A DNA stretch of 64,000 nt from Eustoma russellianum (GCA_036186865.1 AP025071.1:15404036-15468035); one strand, 5' to 3'. Positions 48,001 to 60,246 are shown, numbered from the stretch's first letter. Notes: generated from the letters alone by a model not told the origin. Translations and numbers: made by a program.

Positions 48001-51000
48001 GGAATGCAACTGCAGTTCGGTATAAACAGCACAATACGTAAAAAAAATATCATAGGTTATAATAACCTGCAAAATTAGAAAACCATTTTTAAGGTCTAGC
48101 CACCTGTCTGATAAAAGCACAAAGTGCTGATTGTCAGGATCTTTAAGCGCATTAGCCAAGAGGCGCTTTTCTGCATCAACCATTGAATTTGTCCCCCATA
48201 TTACCTGCAGATTGAATGAAGCAATACTATTCATCTTTCAAGATCACCGCATGATAGAAAAGGCAAGCAAAAGATTACATATTGGACAGGGTTTCCAAAG
48301 TGTTAGAAATATGTAGTGTGTAAATATCTCATTGGTTACTGTGTAATTGTATCATGTGAAATCATACTATAAATAGACCAGTCCAAGCTCCAATGGGAGT
48401 TGTTTTACATGGCATCGAGATTTCTAGATCACCGCGTGGTATATTTCTAAGCCAACGAAGGTATAAATTGGACTTGCTTAAGTAGTCCGGGTTGCAGAGA
48501 GCTAAGTCAGTCGAGTCACCCATAAGGAAGGAGAATGGTGATTTATTTGAACGTTCGAATAAGTATATGAAAATTGTTGGCAAACTTAATTATTTGTGTG
48601 TGACATGTCTTGATATATCATTTGCTGTGAGCATCTATTTCTGGAAGCACCACGAGGACCTCATTAGGATGCAGTGATTAGGATCCTAAAGTATTTAAAG
48701 TTTACTCCTGAGCTTGATATTTGTTATAGTAATCAATGACATACAAGAATTGAAGGATTTTCTGATGCTGACTGGGTTGGATCCGCACCTGATCGACGAT
48801 ATACTATACGCTATTATGTTTTCGTTGGGAGAAATATGATATCTTGCTTATCGAAGAAGCAGCAAGTAGTGTCTCGGTCAAGTGCAAAATCAAAATATAA
48901 GGCGACGACGCAAACCACTTGTGAGATGATTTGGATTAAAAGGCTATTGGAGGATTTGGCCGTCAAAGAAGGCATTCCATGCAACTTTATTTTGACAATC
49001 AGACGGCAATTCATATAACGTCCAATCCAGTATTTCACAAGCGCATCAAGCATATTAAAGTAGATTATCACTTTATCAGAGAGAAGATTCAAGAAGGCCT
49101 TATCTCACTCTCTCATGTTAAGACAGGAGAACAATTGGCAGATATGTTTACTACAACGCTGTGTGAAGTACTAGTGAAGGAATTTTGTAACAAGTTGTGC
49201 ATGATAAATATATATGCTCCGGTTTAGAAATATGTAGTGTGTAAATATCTCATATTGGTTCTTGTGTAGTTGTATCATATGAACTCATATTATAAATATA
49301 CCAGTCCAAGCTCGAATTGGAGTATGGAGTTTAGAGATGTAATATTGTCTTAAACAAAGTAACAATACAAGCATCAAAACATTGGTCAAAACATAGCAAA
49401 AATAACAAAGATAAGAAAGTAACCGTGATCGATCAACGATCATTTCAGGTTAAGTGGTAGAACTTATCTGTTTTTACGCGATGCTTGGAGTAATTTCACA
49501 ATGCATGGAATAGATACATATATTTGCCACATGACTGGTTAACTTTGCATAATTATAAAGCAGCCTTAACCTTTGAGAACGCCATGGTATCAAGACTATA
49601 TAGCAGTGACCTATCTAATTCAATCAAAATATTGAGATCAAATTATCTGTATGAGCTACCAACTAATTTAGGGAGTACCTCCAAAGATAGTGCCTGATTC
49701 CCTAAGGGACATCTACAGCACAATTTCCTCCTTTCTTTTAGTAAAAACTTGTATTCTAGCATGCTGCTCACCAGAAACTACACTTTCAGTATTTCATTCT
49801 CACAGACTTCAAGTACACTTTTTGCCGGTGTATGCACAAATTTATGTGAACCCATAGCATCATAAATAAAGGTGAAACTCTCTCCACTTACAAAAGAAAA
49901 AATTACGTTAAACCAATTAAGTAATAGCAAAAGAATGAATGCAAGCATAGCTACCATGATAAAAAGAAAAAAATTAAAGACTAATTAAAATAACCTTCTC
50001 GCTGCGGATTTCACGATTGACAAAATACCGGCTAAAATGTACTGGCTTCACCTTAGATGCATGGACATGGACAGAAAATCTACCTTCATGACCCTGCAAG
50101 ACATTGTAGCGACTAAAAATCCATTGTACAAATGTAGCATGCAAGATGTCAAACATTCTGTAGGAGATAGAGCTTTTCATCCTTACATACATGTAGACAT
50201 GTGCATGTGTGTGAGAGAGTATACATACATAAGCGCATACATAGATATATATCTAAACATGCATATATGTGTGTCCACACGCGTGATTGTGTGTGTGCAC
50301 GTGCGCGTGTGTGTACTTGCACGCACAAGATCCTTCAGTATAGAACTCCTAACATATGCAAATTAGCCAATTGATGTTACGATTGTTCATATTCTAAACA
50401 AGTTAAGAACAATTGAAAACACGAACGTGAAACTAAGAATCAAGTGACATGATCATGGCCTAATGCTCCATCAAAGAAAGCATAAAGTTAAAAAAAAAAA
50501 AAAGCAAAATTTTCAAACGGTAATACTCCATACAAAGCAGTCTGAGGGAACTGTCTATTTTTAGATGTCAACGCACAGCTGCCAGGAAATTTTACATCCT
50601 TGTTCTCTAAATACATGTAATTAATTAGTTTTACATCATATCAGGATCGAAAAGAGGATAGAGGCTACCCAACTCATATAGTGCCTCTGTTGATAATGCA
50701 ATTTCCTCAAATTATTGCTCAGTTTTACAAGAGCGATTACTATCACCTGAGTTGAAATGAACTATAACTAGTATTTTACTGTCAGAAAGAGACCCATAAG
50801 TTTGCATAACACTTGCTATCACAAAACATAAGTTTTTTGAGATAGCAAGCGACTACATAAAATGTCACAAGAAAAGGAGATACCTGAAAAAATTTATCCC
50901 ATAGCTGCTCAAAAGGCAATGGCCCAGGCGTTAAAAACAGAAATGCAATCTTAGGTTTCTTAGGTAGAAGCACAGGTGTACTAAGAATATCTTTAATTAC

Positions 51001-51267
51001 AACATGTGATGCAACCTCCTCATCTGTCAATTCTCTAGTAGGGGCAGGCGGAAGCCAATTGGAAATGGCCTTGCAACCATGAGAAGAAAATACATAGCAT
51101 GCTGCAGAGTTCTGGGGAGGATAAACATAAGCACACACCAGGAATATGCTCACTAAGGAAACCAACACAAGAATCCAGGTTGGCTTCTTTAAATGACCGC
51201 GCTGGCGAGACACAGGGAAGATGTGTATGTCTTTCATGCCTAAACGATAAACTGGAGTCGATTTCAT
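42017..51267 (-). CDS. GT14/DUF266 (BC10-like, core-2/I-branching) glycosyltransferase, 10 coding exons
   Basis: Minus strand, coding exons 51267-50884, 50093-49995, 48204-48104, 48009-47938, 47802-47712, 47286-47206, 42652-42593, 42508-42386, 42277-42239, 42145-42017: 1179 bp, 392 residues, no stop; all introns GT-AG with matching phases. The protein is a likely Golgi type II membrane protein: short basic N-terminus, a membrane helix (WILVLVSLVSIFLVCAYVY, residues about 30-48), then the GT14 domain with PKIAFLFLTPGPLPFEQLWD, FSVHVHASK, FVLLSDSCIPL, FDYIYNYLMYTNISFVDCF, DEHYLPTFF and WSVTHVDWSEGKWHPKSY. The length matches plant DUF266 proteins (about 380-400). The family is tied to cell-wall and glycoprotein sugar transfer; the exact substrate is not known. 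The ATG at 51267 (MKSTPVYRLGM) is chosen because a stop lies upstream in frame and relatives start so. Intron 2 holds Copia-5; intron 6 (4.55 kb) holds LINE-B. Confidence 0.93.
44395..46760 (+). pseudogene. LINE-B: internally deleted L1 in intron 6
   Basis: From 5' to 3': ORF1-like text HKWRSMIVGQVMGKFF (a DUF4283-type block, tandemly duplicated), an acidic linker, the endonuclease start (NIRGLNSPIKQKEVKE near 45265), then abruptly the RT C-terminal block LPVRYLGIPLTTRKLSYKDC (near 45375), and zinc-domain text such as HLFFQYSFSKHVWKAVL (near 46300). So most of endonuclease and RT is deleted. Stops occur throughout. It lies antisense to the host gene. Confidence 0.75.
44461..44668. repeat. About 105-bp tandem duplication in LINE-B ORF1
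   Basis: CATAAATGGAGATCGATGAT starts at 44461 and 44566; both copies run on to CGATAGGCTTCCAA. One copy has three extra bases (GAT). The reading frame is kept through both. Confidence 0.88.
47014..47206. repeat. 97-bp tandem duplication abutting the exon 6 splice donor
   Basis: TATCAAGAAAGAAATTTG starts at 47014 and 47111; the second copy ends at the last base of exon 6 (47206). The donor sequence, GTAATTACTTTTTTC on the minus strand, is therefore present twice, at 47205 and 97 bases further into the intron. Confidence 0.88.
48301..49354 (+). mobile_element. Copia-5: deleted copia remnant in intron 2
   Basis: Short direct repeats beginning at TAGAAATATGTAGTGTGTAA (48304 and 49225), with 'tataaata-accagtccaagctc', mark two LTRs. 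Between them is plus-strand RT-end and RNase H text in several frames: IVGKLNYL and DISFAV, then ADW, STSG-like, then the KHIKVDYHFIREK segment and LADMFTT near 49140. CAAAG occurs at 48296-48300 and 49355-49359, a possible target duplication. It is antisense to the host gene. Confidence 0.7.
50262..50325. repeat. TG-rich microsatellite in intron 1 of the GT14 gene
   Basis: Impure (TG)n with CACACGCG and GTGCACGTGCGCG interruptions; alternating purine-pyrimidine tract. Confidence 0.8.
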
Positions 51268-51414
51268 CTGTACCAGATATAATTCATCATATGCACACCT
51301 TCCAAGGCTAACCTCTTTTTCCTCCCACAGACTTCTGATGGAAGGGGCAGTTGCTCTTGTCAACAAGCTGAAACCTAAAGTAGACCCTCAAACCAATTCA
51401 GCAAGACACTGAAC
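51268..51414 (-). other. GT14 gene 5' UTR, second part (same exon as the start codon)
   Basis: On the minus strand an acceptor TTTACATTGCAG ends at 51415, so the exon starts at 51414 and includes 147 untranslated bases before the ATG at 51267. An in-frame TGA lies upstream of the chosen start. Confidence 0.7.
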
Positions 51415-52355
51415 CTGCAATGTAAAGGAAAATGAGCTCAGTGATCATTGAACAGCTTTAAAGTTTTCAGTCCCAAACAGAGTAAAGATAAGAATGTCAT
51501 TTTCATGAATGACAAGTGGATAGCCAACCACAAAAAACTAAAATTCTTTTAAGTACAACGGAGAAGCCTTTCCAGAAATACGAATTTTACATCACAGATC
51601 AGAAGGAAGTTTCATAAGCACAGAGGCGCATTTGAACAATTTTTCACCATAGGTCAAAAAATTTCCCCGAGTAAAATCTAATCTTTTGCACATCTACACG
51701 TGAAAAAAATTAATTACCAGAAGACAGACAGGGAGGACAAAAAAACCAAAAGAAGGAAAGAAGGTAATAATTAAAAAGTGAAAGGCAAACCACTAACATA
51801 CTACCACCCAATCCTTATCAGTCGAATGATTTCGCTTGATTACCATATGCCCATCAACTTCTACCCAGTTTGTGCAATTAAAATATCAAATTCCGTAATG
51901 AAACCATAATCCAGTTCAATTACAAGCACTGAAATCAATAATGGGAGAGAGACGATCAGGCACTCAGTTTCCAAAGTTTAAAACGAAAATGGTTGAACAG
52001 GTCAAAAAAAATCGTAACTTCCAAGCAACCCCAAACACATTAAACCTAAATCAAGCGAAAAAGAAGAATAAAATATTCACGTTGACGCTTTCAACAGAAA
52101 GTCAAACCTACCATTTCGAAAATTCAAATCCACCAATTCCCAAATTCTAAAACCTCTTAGCCATACAACCCCACACTCCTATCACAAAGACCCCACCCCA
52201 TCCCCCTTAAATCAGAAATAACAATTCTACAATTCCGACAACAACAACAACGTCCAGCATTGAGCGGAACCCCATAATAACCGAAAAACAAAAACAACGC
52301 CCTAGATGAAAGAGGAAACAGAATAATTTTGAAAAATCCAGATGCGAAAACAGAC

Positions 52356-52520
52356 CTGATCGAGAGAAGACCAAATGAACAACAGGAGAGAGCTGAGGGC
52401 GGAGAACAGATCTATTGTAGGAAGCGAGCAATCTAGGGAAGGGAGGAGGAATGGACAGATCAAATGGGCATGTAGAGACAGATGTATGTATGAAGATGAA
52501 GAGGAAGAGGAGAAAGAGAA
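52356..52520 (-). other. GT14 gene 5' UTR, first non-coding exon
   Basis: A donor CGATCAG/GTCTG at 52356/52355 pairs with the acceptor at 51415, giving a 5' UTR intron of about 940 bp. The exon is CT-rich on the minus strand, usual for plant leaders. The transcription start is estimated from the TATA box. Confidence 0.6.
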
Positions 52521-52543
52521 CGGATCTACGAATGCAAAGAGAA

Positions 52544-52552
52544 TTTATATAG
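52544..52552 (-). promoter_or_regulatory. TATA box of the GT14 gene
   Basis: CTATATAAATTC on the minus strand, about 190 bases upstream of the first donor. It is preceded by a GA/CT-rich run. No other core element is recognised. Confidence 0.6.
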
Positions 52553-52710
52553 AGAGAGAAGAGGGGAGTGTATGTAGGTGAAAGTGTGTTTGTAATGGGT
52601 GCATTGGAATGGAGATGGAGGAGACAATAAAGAGTTTATTTTAAAGGATACGATGAGTTTAATACATTTTCCCCGGCTATTTCTACCTCTTGTCCTTTTC
52701 CTTGGCATAG

Positions 52711-52877
52711 GATCACCTCACCGCAAGGGGTGCGGTGATGCGTGACCGCGCGAAACATAACAGCAAGGGGGATGGCAGCAAGGGGTGGTGAGGCTAGATG
52801 AGGTAGCCTCACTACCCCTTGCTGCCACATGTCGCGTGGTTACAAAGTGGATGAGGAAAGTTGGGGTGATGAGATCC
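52711..52877. repeat. Foldback / possible MITE just upstream of the GT14 promoter
   Basis: The ends GGATCACCTCACC and inverted GGTGATGAGATCC are imperfect terminal repeats (11 of 13). Inside, 52774-52795 (GGCAGCAAGGGGTGGTGAGG and two more bases) pairs with 52805-52826 with one mismatch around a 9-base loop. A smaller stem CACCGCA/TGCGGTG lies at 52719-52740. No clear target duplication. Confidence 0.55.
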
Positions 52878-54160
52878 CAACCCTTTTTCCTTATTGGGCA
52901 GCATTTATCCACAATATTTTAATTGGAAAACAAATTATTTTTTCTTTTTACATGCAATAGAAAGAACCAAATCCGAATATTGAAAATGGAAAACATTGAC
53001 AATGGAGTTGTGTTTGAGTTACCAGGTTTGTGGACTTGGAAAAATTAAAAGTGGACACATATTTGTCAAGTTAATTGATATCAATTTGAAACTCATATCC
53101 CTATTTTTCTAAACAAACAAGTCATTCCCTTATTCCTGACCAAATACCAGCTGAATTTAGCGTGTCGGTTTACAATCTTGGCAGGTTGACGGGTTTCGTT
53201 GGTCGGGTTTGAAAAGCTAGCGGGTCGGTTTTGTCTAGTTGTCTTAGTATTTTCATGTTTGGAAGGTAAAAGAGGTCAAATTCACAAGTTGATTGAAACA
53301 CAACCTATGTTTCGTGCTGTGTTTGCATTTCAACTAGACCCAAGATTTGACTCACTCAAGCAAAGACTAAGCTGAAACCATCAAAGAGTTTATGCGAGTT
53401 TGTGTTGTGTTGTCATGTCTTGTGAGAAACTTTTGATCGTAGAGAAAATGTTACTTCACGCTATTTAGCTTTTCTCAATTAGAAAGCAATGTTAATCCAG
53501 AAAGAAAAATGAGAATAAGATTATTTACTATTTTCATTTCATTTTATTAGTCTATATTACTTTTTTGGAATATTCAAAGTATAAATCTGCATGTTTTAAA
53601 TTGTAAGAGTACGAGTAGGTGAATTCTTTTATTAAACTATGCTTATTAAATTGCAGCATTTAAACTAAACACTAGAAAAAAAATTTTAAAAAAAAACTTA
53701 AAACGGACAAGTTGAAAATTGTTATGATGATCAAGTTTTGCTTAATTTTTCTTAAACAGTGTGACACCTTGTCACGGTCTTGTATTTTAAGGTCGATAGA
53801 TTATTAAATAACACTTTTTCCAAACTTTTTTAATTAGAAAATAATATATCATTCGTAAAGTGAGATGAGATTATTAATTGATGGGGTCAAATATTTTGTA
53901 TTTTTACGTGTTCGACTATTTCTAATGTAATGTTTTAGCACGAAAATCAACTGAATTATGTTGTGAGGCTAAGTGTTCGCCTGGTTTTTCAAAGGAGTGA
54001 ATCGATTCATGTATAAAAACCCAACTTCACAAATGTTTAATTTAGTGCCATAATCTTTTTTATTTCTTTCCTTCCTCTTTTTTTTTTTTTCTTTTTGCAC
54101 AAGTACACGGAAAATGCAAAGATAAAGTTTCCAGTATTAGTGTATCAGTTTACCTCGAGA
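52878..54160. other. Intergenic sequence without recognised features
   Basis: AT-rich. Short 'gggtttcgttggtcgggtttg' GC patches occur near 53180-53230. I see no domain, RNA gene or clear repeat. Confidence 0.4.
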
Positions 54161-54282
54161 AATATAACGACTTAGAAATGCTGTATTTTTTGGCCAAGTT
54201 TTCTCTCTGGCGATCCCGAAATAACCGCCAATTAACCGGCGTTTTTGTCGCTTCCTCCTTTGCTACCGTAACTGCCACCAGA

Positions 54283-56005
54283 ATGATGCCTTCCGGCGGC
54301 ATCCACAACACCCAGATGGCTGATGATTCTCACATGGAGAAAAGCATAGAAGAAATTGATCAAATCCATCGCAGTGTCAAAAAGTATACACGACCAGCAA
54401 GTAGGGATCCACCTTCACCACGTGATCAAGGCATGCAATCTGGGAAGGTATGGGCAGATCTGCTGCGAAATCCCTCCCCGGCCGATCCTTTTCACAGAGA
54501 CGATCTGTACACTGGGGAAGGAGAGGAAGATGATGATGAGTTTACGTTCTCTCAACCGTACAAGGGCACGGAGTCCATGGATGATAACATCTCGATTTCT
54601 GGACGGGTCTCTATTGAAGTCTCCACTGAGGAGTACAAAAAACTATGGTTGTCCTGGCGCAGGGCTTTGGTTGTTAAGCTGTTGGGTCAGAATGTTTCAT
54701 ACTGAGTCCTCTCTCAAAGACTGTCGGACATGTGGACTCATAATCGCCGCTTGGACATAGTTGATATTGAAGATGGCTTCTACGTAGTGTGTTTTCTTAA
54801 CAAAGAGGACTACTCTTATGTGCTGGAGAATGGCATGTGGACGATTCAAGGATATTACCTGACAGTCTCTAAACTACGCCCAGGTTTCTTACCTTCGAGA
54901 GACAAAATATCTTCCACACTAGTTTGGGTAAGAATCCCTCGTCTCCTCCTTCGAATTCTTCCATGAGGACGTTTTAATGCGGATTGGAGATCAACTTGGA
55001 ACGGCGGTTAAAATTGATATGCAAACCATGACAATATCTAGAGGTAAGTATGTCAGAGTTTGTGTCGAAATCGACCTGCAGAAACCATTAATCTCAGGCA
55101 TTGTCCTAAATGGCACTCATTTCACAGTGGAGTACGAAGGCCTGCATCAGATATGTTTTTCTTGTGGTAAATATGGTCATCGTATAGATGAGTGTCCGTC
55201 CCAGAGACAATCGGATTCTATTGAGAATCCTTCCCAACCATTAAATGATCATGGTCTAAGTATTCCAACTGACTCCTTTGGCCCTTGGATGATTGCAAGT
55301 CCTAATCCTAGACGTCGCACAGCAACACCGAAGATGACTGGCGATGGTGATAATGCCACCAATATTCACAAGATCCCTAGCAAGGGACAGCGAAATGATC
55401 ATGGGGCTGTGATTGGAGGCACGAGATTTGAACCTCTTGCAGATGCAGCAGACATTGACATAACGGATACATTGACTGCTACACTCGAAACAAATCTTCA
55501 AGCAATTCAGGATTTGGGTCCATCAGTTCACTTTCGGACATCCACCAAGGATCAACTATTGAAAACCAAGGAACACAAGCTAAAGGGAATTCAAGTGCGG
55601 GACACATCTCGGATTAAAATTCAGCCGCCACGTGCCTCTGCATTGGGCCCATGTACCACGACTACACGTAAAGACCAGCCTCAGGCACCACCGAGGATAC
55701 TTCGATGCCCACACACCCCTACCACTAATTTGTCACAGCCTCTGAATGATATCACCAACGTAAACCGTCCGCATACTGAACCCTCAGTTGTTGCGGATCA
55801 CTTATCAACCGCACTGAATGCTGACGCCATGGTATTCTCAGCAGTAGGGGATCAAACTAAGTACAAGCCACTAGATGGCGACCAATGTCCTTTGATGGTA
55901 GTTGATAAAACACCAAATAAAGAGCATGATGCACCCATGTTGGACTGTAGCATCCAGAATCCGATTCTGATTGACCAAGATGATGGTCACCACTTGACAT
56001 CTTAA
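54283..56005 (+). pseudogene. LINE-C ORF1 (DUF4283-like domain and zinc knuckle)
   Basis: The first ATG in frame is 54283 (MMPSGGIHNTQMADDS). A DUF4283-like region follows: RRALVVKLLGQNVSY, then VVCFLNKEDYSYVLENGMW and LTVSKLRPGF, then VWVRIPRL. A TGA at 54703 in this frame replaces an expected coding codon (the next codons remain in frame). A second break, a frameshift, lies near 54950; the frame from 54977 continues to 56005 with the CCHC zinc knuckle CFSCGKYGHRIDEC (near 55157-55200) and a Pro/Thr-rich tail. L1 ORF1 proteins bind RNA and package it with ORF2. Confidence 0.85.
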
Positions 56006-56017
56006 CATCTTTTACCA

Positions 56018-59000
56018 ATGAAGCTATTATCTTGGAATTGTAGAGGGGCAGGATCTCCAGGCACTGTCCGTGAAATTGTTCGATTAGTACATGATCATAA
56101 GCCAGATCTTCTTTTCTTGATGGAGCCACGAGTCCCCAGCTCAAGGGCGCACTATATCATACGACGTACACACTTTACATATATTGCAGCAGTTGAGTCC
56201 TGCGGGTTTGTAGGCGGACTTTGGTGCTTATGGGACGAGTCATCAATCAACGTTAAAGTCCTATCCTATACAGCATAGGTTCTAAATATTGGTGTAACTG
56301 TTGAGAACTTTGTATCATGGATACTATCTCTAGTTTATGCATCTCCAACCGATTCAATAAGGGATGCATTTTATGACTATGTTGAGAATATGAGGACTCA
56401 CATTGATATTCCTTGGATCTTGATTGGTGATTTCAACCAAGTAATAAAGCAAGAAGATAAACGTGGTGGTAGAGCCGTTCGTGGACGTAGCGTGAAAAGA
56501 ATGAAGGACATGGTTGATCTATGCAGTTTCATGGAGCTTGACTTCTCAGGGCCAAGATATACTTGGACCAATGGACAGTCTGATAACATATTGATTGAAC
56601 AACGTTTGGATCAATCATGGACCAACGTTTTCTGGCATCTGCAGTTCAATAAAGCAACACTCCGTCATCTACCTCGTACACATTCGGATCACAGTCCGCT
56701 TCTTCTATCCACCGAGACTTCTATACAAAAACACCAAACTGGTCGACCCTTCAAATTTCAGGCGTGTTGGTTGGAACATAAACTATTTGCTCCCTTTATG
56801 CAGACAGCATGGCACAAATATGAAGGCGATTTTCCTAAAACACTTCGGATATTCGCGGAACACGTGGAGAAGTGGAGTAAAGATGTGTTTGGTAATCTCG
56901 CAGCAAGACGAAAGCACTGTTTGGCACGGCTTGAAGGAACTCAACGAGCATTGGATCGTCACCCTTCTAGGTTTCTGACGAAGCTTAATGAGGAATTAAT
57001 GGAGGAATACCATGAAATCTTAAAGCAGTAGGAGACTTATTAGCTACAAAAGAATAAACTCCAATGGCTGTCCAATGGAGAACAAAATAGCCGTCTTTTT
57101 CATATGATCATGGCTAAGCGGCAGCGTACTCCAATGATCACACAACTCAAGGATGATGGTGGACGCTGGATCACTGATCATTTAGGCATCGAACGTCAAA
57201 TACTAGAATATTACAAAAAAATGTTTTCTTGCACTGGCAGTGATGTGGTTGATATTGATGATATTCACATCAACTCGTTTGATGAGTGTGATCGCCGTTG
57301 GTTCAGTCGTCAGGTCACAATACCAGAAATTGAAGAAGCAATATTTCAAATGAGAGCGTATAAAGCCCCGGGTCCGGATGGACTCCCACCTATATTCTAT
57401 CAACGAAACTGGGACTTTGTCAAGAACTCGGTGATCTCCTTTGTACTAGAAGCCTTCAGAACCGGTGGCTTTCTTGCTGAATTGAACAAGACCCTCATCA
57501 CACTAATTCCAAAGGTAACATCTCCGAAAACTCCTCGCAGTTTCGGCCTATAGCACTCACAAATGTGGTTGTCAAGGTAATTAGTAAGATCATTGCCAAT
57601 CGCCTCAAATCTATCAGTGGAAAGATCATTTCGCCGACACAATGTGCCTTCATCCTGGGTCGTCAAGCAGCAGATAATATTATTATTGCCCAGGAACTTA
57701 TGCACACGATGAGGATTAAACAAGGCCGTAGAGGTTTGATGTCTCTTAAACTTGATTTAGAAAAGGCATACGACAAGGTTCAATGGCCGTTTCTAAAGAA
57801 ACTGCTCCACACGGTTGGGTTTAGTGAGGAAATGGTCAAAATCATCATGTTTACTATTACCTCTGCTAATCTTTCTATTATATGGAATGGTCACTGCTTG
57901 GAACCATTTCAACCCCAACGAGGCATTCGTCAAAGTGACCCCCTTGCCCCTTATCTTTTCTTGTTATGTATGGAAGTCTTGAGCCAAAAAATTGACCATG
58001 TTGTGGCTGCAAAACGGTAGTCTCCGATTCCTATATCGCGGGCTGGACCATCTATCTCCCACCTATTTTTTGCGGATGATCTACTGCTATTTGGAGTTGC
58101 CACGGATAATCAGGCAAAGATAATAGAGGAAATTGTTAGGGAGTTTTGCAACACCTCGGGCCAAAGTGTTAGTGTTCGCAAGTCACAAGTCCTTATATCT
58201 AAAATTGTCACCACAACATTTCGCCCAGACATCTTGGAGCGATGGGGTTTACAGCGGACCAGTGATTTCAGCACATATCTTGGAATGCCATTAATTCATG
58301 GACGTGGCGGACGCCGGATTTATAATTATATTGTTGATAAAGTCCCCACACGGCTCTCCTTATGGCAAGCAAACTTCTGTCACAAGCAGCCAGGTGCATA
58401 CTGATCCAAAGTGTTATGTTATCAATGCCTACGTATGCAATGCAAACGGTACGATTACCGGCGACGATAGTGGAAGAAATTGATAAACTAGCGCGACGTT
58501 TCTTTTGGGGGTCAAATGGATCAAACACGGCACTTGCACTGGATTGCATGGGAGAAAGTATGTTAGCCAAAAATGCAAGGTGGACTGGGAATAAAAGATT
58601 TGTGTACTATAAATTCAGCCATGTTGATGAAGCTTGGACGGTAACTTATCACACAACAAGACTTGCTTTGGGTTAAAGTTTTAATTTGTAAGTATGGTGC
58701 ATTACCCCAAACATGGCATGTAACAAACCCTTCCACATTATTGCGCCGTATTCGGAGCATTCTCCCGCTACTTGAATCGAACATTGATCGGACTGTATCC
58801 TCCAGTGAAGTCGGCGAAGAGGGGGTGCGATGGAAGGGTAAACAATCAGGTAATTTTGATGTGGCTAGTGCATATACACTACTTATACCATTCGATCTTC
58901 CCACGCATCCATGCTAGGGAAAAATTTGGCGTATGACAGGACCTCGCCGGCTGCATCTACTGTTGTGGCAAATTTGTCATAATTCCTTACCAACAAAATC

Positions 59001-59410
59001 TTTTTTGCAACAATGACGGATTGCTAGTGACAGTTCCTGTGATATTTGTAGACATTCGGATGAACATATCATGCATGCATTGCGAGACTGTCGATGGGCA
59101 AGCAAGGTTTGGTATCACCTCCTTCGGCCATGACAACGGTATGAGTTTTTCTTCCCTCTACTCCTATAGAATGAGTCTCGTCCAATCTTGATAGAGCATG
59201 GGATTCCGAAGACAGCATGGTGGGATGGAACTATATTTTCAGACAAACAATTCAAACCATATGGTATTGGAGAAATGAATTAGTGCATGGTAACAGTTGC
59301 CATTTGCCGCCAACTCTGCGCATATGCCATGATATTGTACATCGAGCGAAATTGCAGATTTTTGTAAATGATTCTAGACTTAGTATAGATGTACCTATGC
59401 GAGAACAATA
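56018..59410 (+). pseudogene. LINE-C ORF2 (endonuclease, reverse transcriptase, zinc-binding end)
   Basis: It starts at ATG 56018, 12 bases after the ORF1 stop: MKLLSWNCRGAGSPGTVREI. Endonuclease blocks: LFLMEPRV, GDFNQV (near 56425), RYTWTNGQSDN, HSDHSPLL (near 56685). RT: AYKAPGPDGLPPIFYQ (near 57360), CAFILGRQAADNIIIAQEL, LKLDLEKAYDKVQWPF, GIRQSDPLAPYLFLLC, then FADDLLLF (58069-58092) and YLGMPLIHGR. The end has WQICHNSLPTKSF and a CDIC...H..H zinc-like segment (near 59040-59075). Breaks: stops at 56276, 57029, 57041, 58018 and frameshifts near 57538, 58360 and 58650. All catalytic motifs are still legible. Confidence 0.88.
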
Positions 59411-59493
59411 GAAATTGTGGATGTACATATTCGTTTATATTGAAATAAAAAGTTCCCTTCTTCCAAAAAAGAAAAAAAGGAATATAACGACTT

Positions 59494-60246
59494 TTTGATG
59501 TTATGCCAATTCAAATCCTATTAAATTCTCTTCAACGATTCTAATCATATTTGGAATAACAAATTTTACAAATATAATCACAAAATCTGTTGGATATTTG
59601 TTTATAGAAACAAATGGACAAATTAGGTCATTGTTATATCCTTGTTTAACCAAACATTCACTAAAAGTCTACTATACTCCAGAGCAAACAATTTTAGGCA
59701 TGAACATAAGCATAGGGGTATACCGGTATTATTTTAATAGCATCCTTTAATTGGATAACGTTTTGAATCTATGCCTAGCCTAGAAAATCAGTCTACAAAC
59801 TCTAAACCTGTACATTTTACAGTTTGTCTTAGAGCAGAAGGCGAAATTCATCGTCCTAAGAGTCTTTATCGCCTCAGCTCTAAGGAACATTATGGAAGAT
59901 GCAAATCAGAAGCCCAACGGTTTCCTAGGTTGGGTGAGAACTTACGCACTGACTCACACAAGGTGTCCCTGGAAATCAGGTCTTCGGCCTAGCAACAGTG
60001 AAACACACATATTATGTCTGTTTCTGAAATCGAACTCTTTACCTCTTCGAGTAGATCTCAACCTACTGTTGTATAGGGCTATAGGGAGGACATATTTGGT
60101 TCAATGTCATCTATACAAATTTAAATTTTAGAGACATTAACTAGCGAAGATGCAAATCATATATATGTGTATGTGTGTTCGTGTGTGGGTGTGGGTATTT
60201 GGTGAGGCAGATATGTGTTTGCGCACACGCATACAAGCATATACAA

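Larger units (their letters stand above)
54174..59480 (+). mobile_element. LINE-C: near-full-length L1 retrotransposon, disabled
   Basis: Exact 13-bp target duplications AATATAACGACTT (54161-54173 and 59481-59493) flank an element with ORF1, ORF2 and an A-rich tail (CCAAAAAAGAAAAAAAGG, 59463-59480). The layout and protein motifs are those of plant L1. The perfect duplication points to a fairly late insertion, but both ORFs have stops and shifts. Confidence 0.93.

Noticed and set aside
48361..49230. Extra exons of the GT14 gene in intron 2
   Set aside because: The coding-like text is on the opposite strand and encodes copia RNase H, flanked by LTR-like repeats.
50037..50366. Plus-strand ORF of 109 residues over exon 2 of the GT14 gene
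   Set aside because: It is antisense to a well-supported exon and runs into a TG microsatellite.
51364..51366. Upstream TTG as start of the GT14 protein
   Set aside because: It is not an ATG; an in-frame stop is close upstream and the ATG at 51267 gives the family-typical N-terminus.
52375..52581. Small plus-strand ORF in the 5' UTR region (Arg/Glu-rich)
   Set aside because: It is the complement of the CT-rich leader and TATA region of the GT14 gene; no family features.
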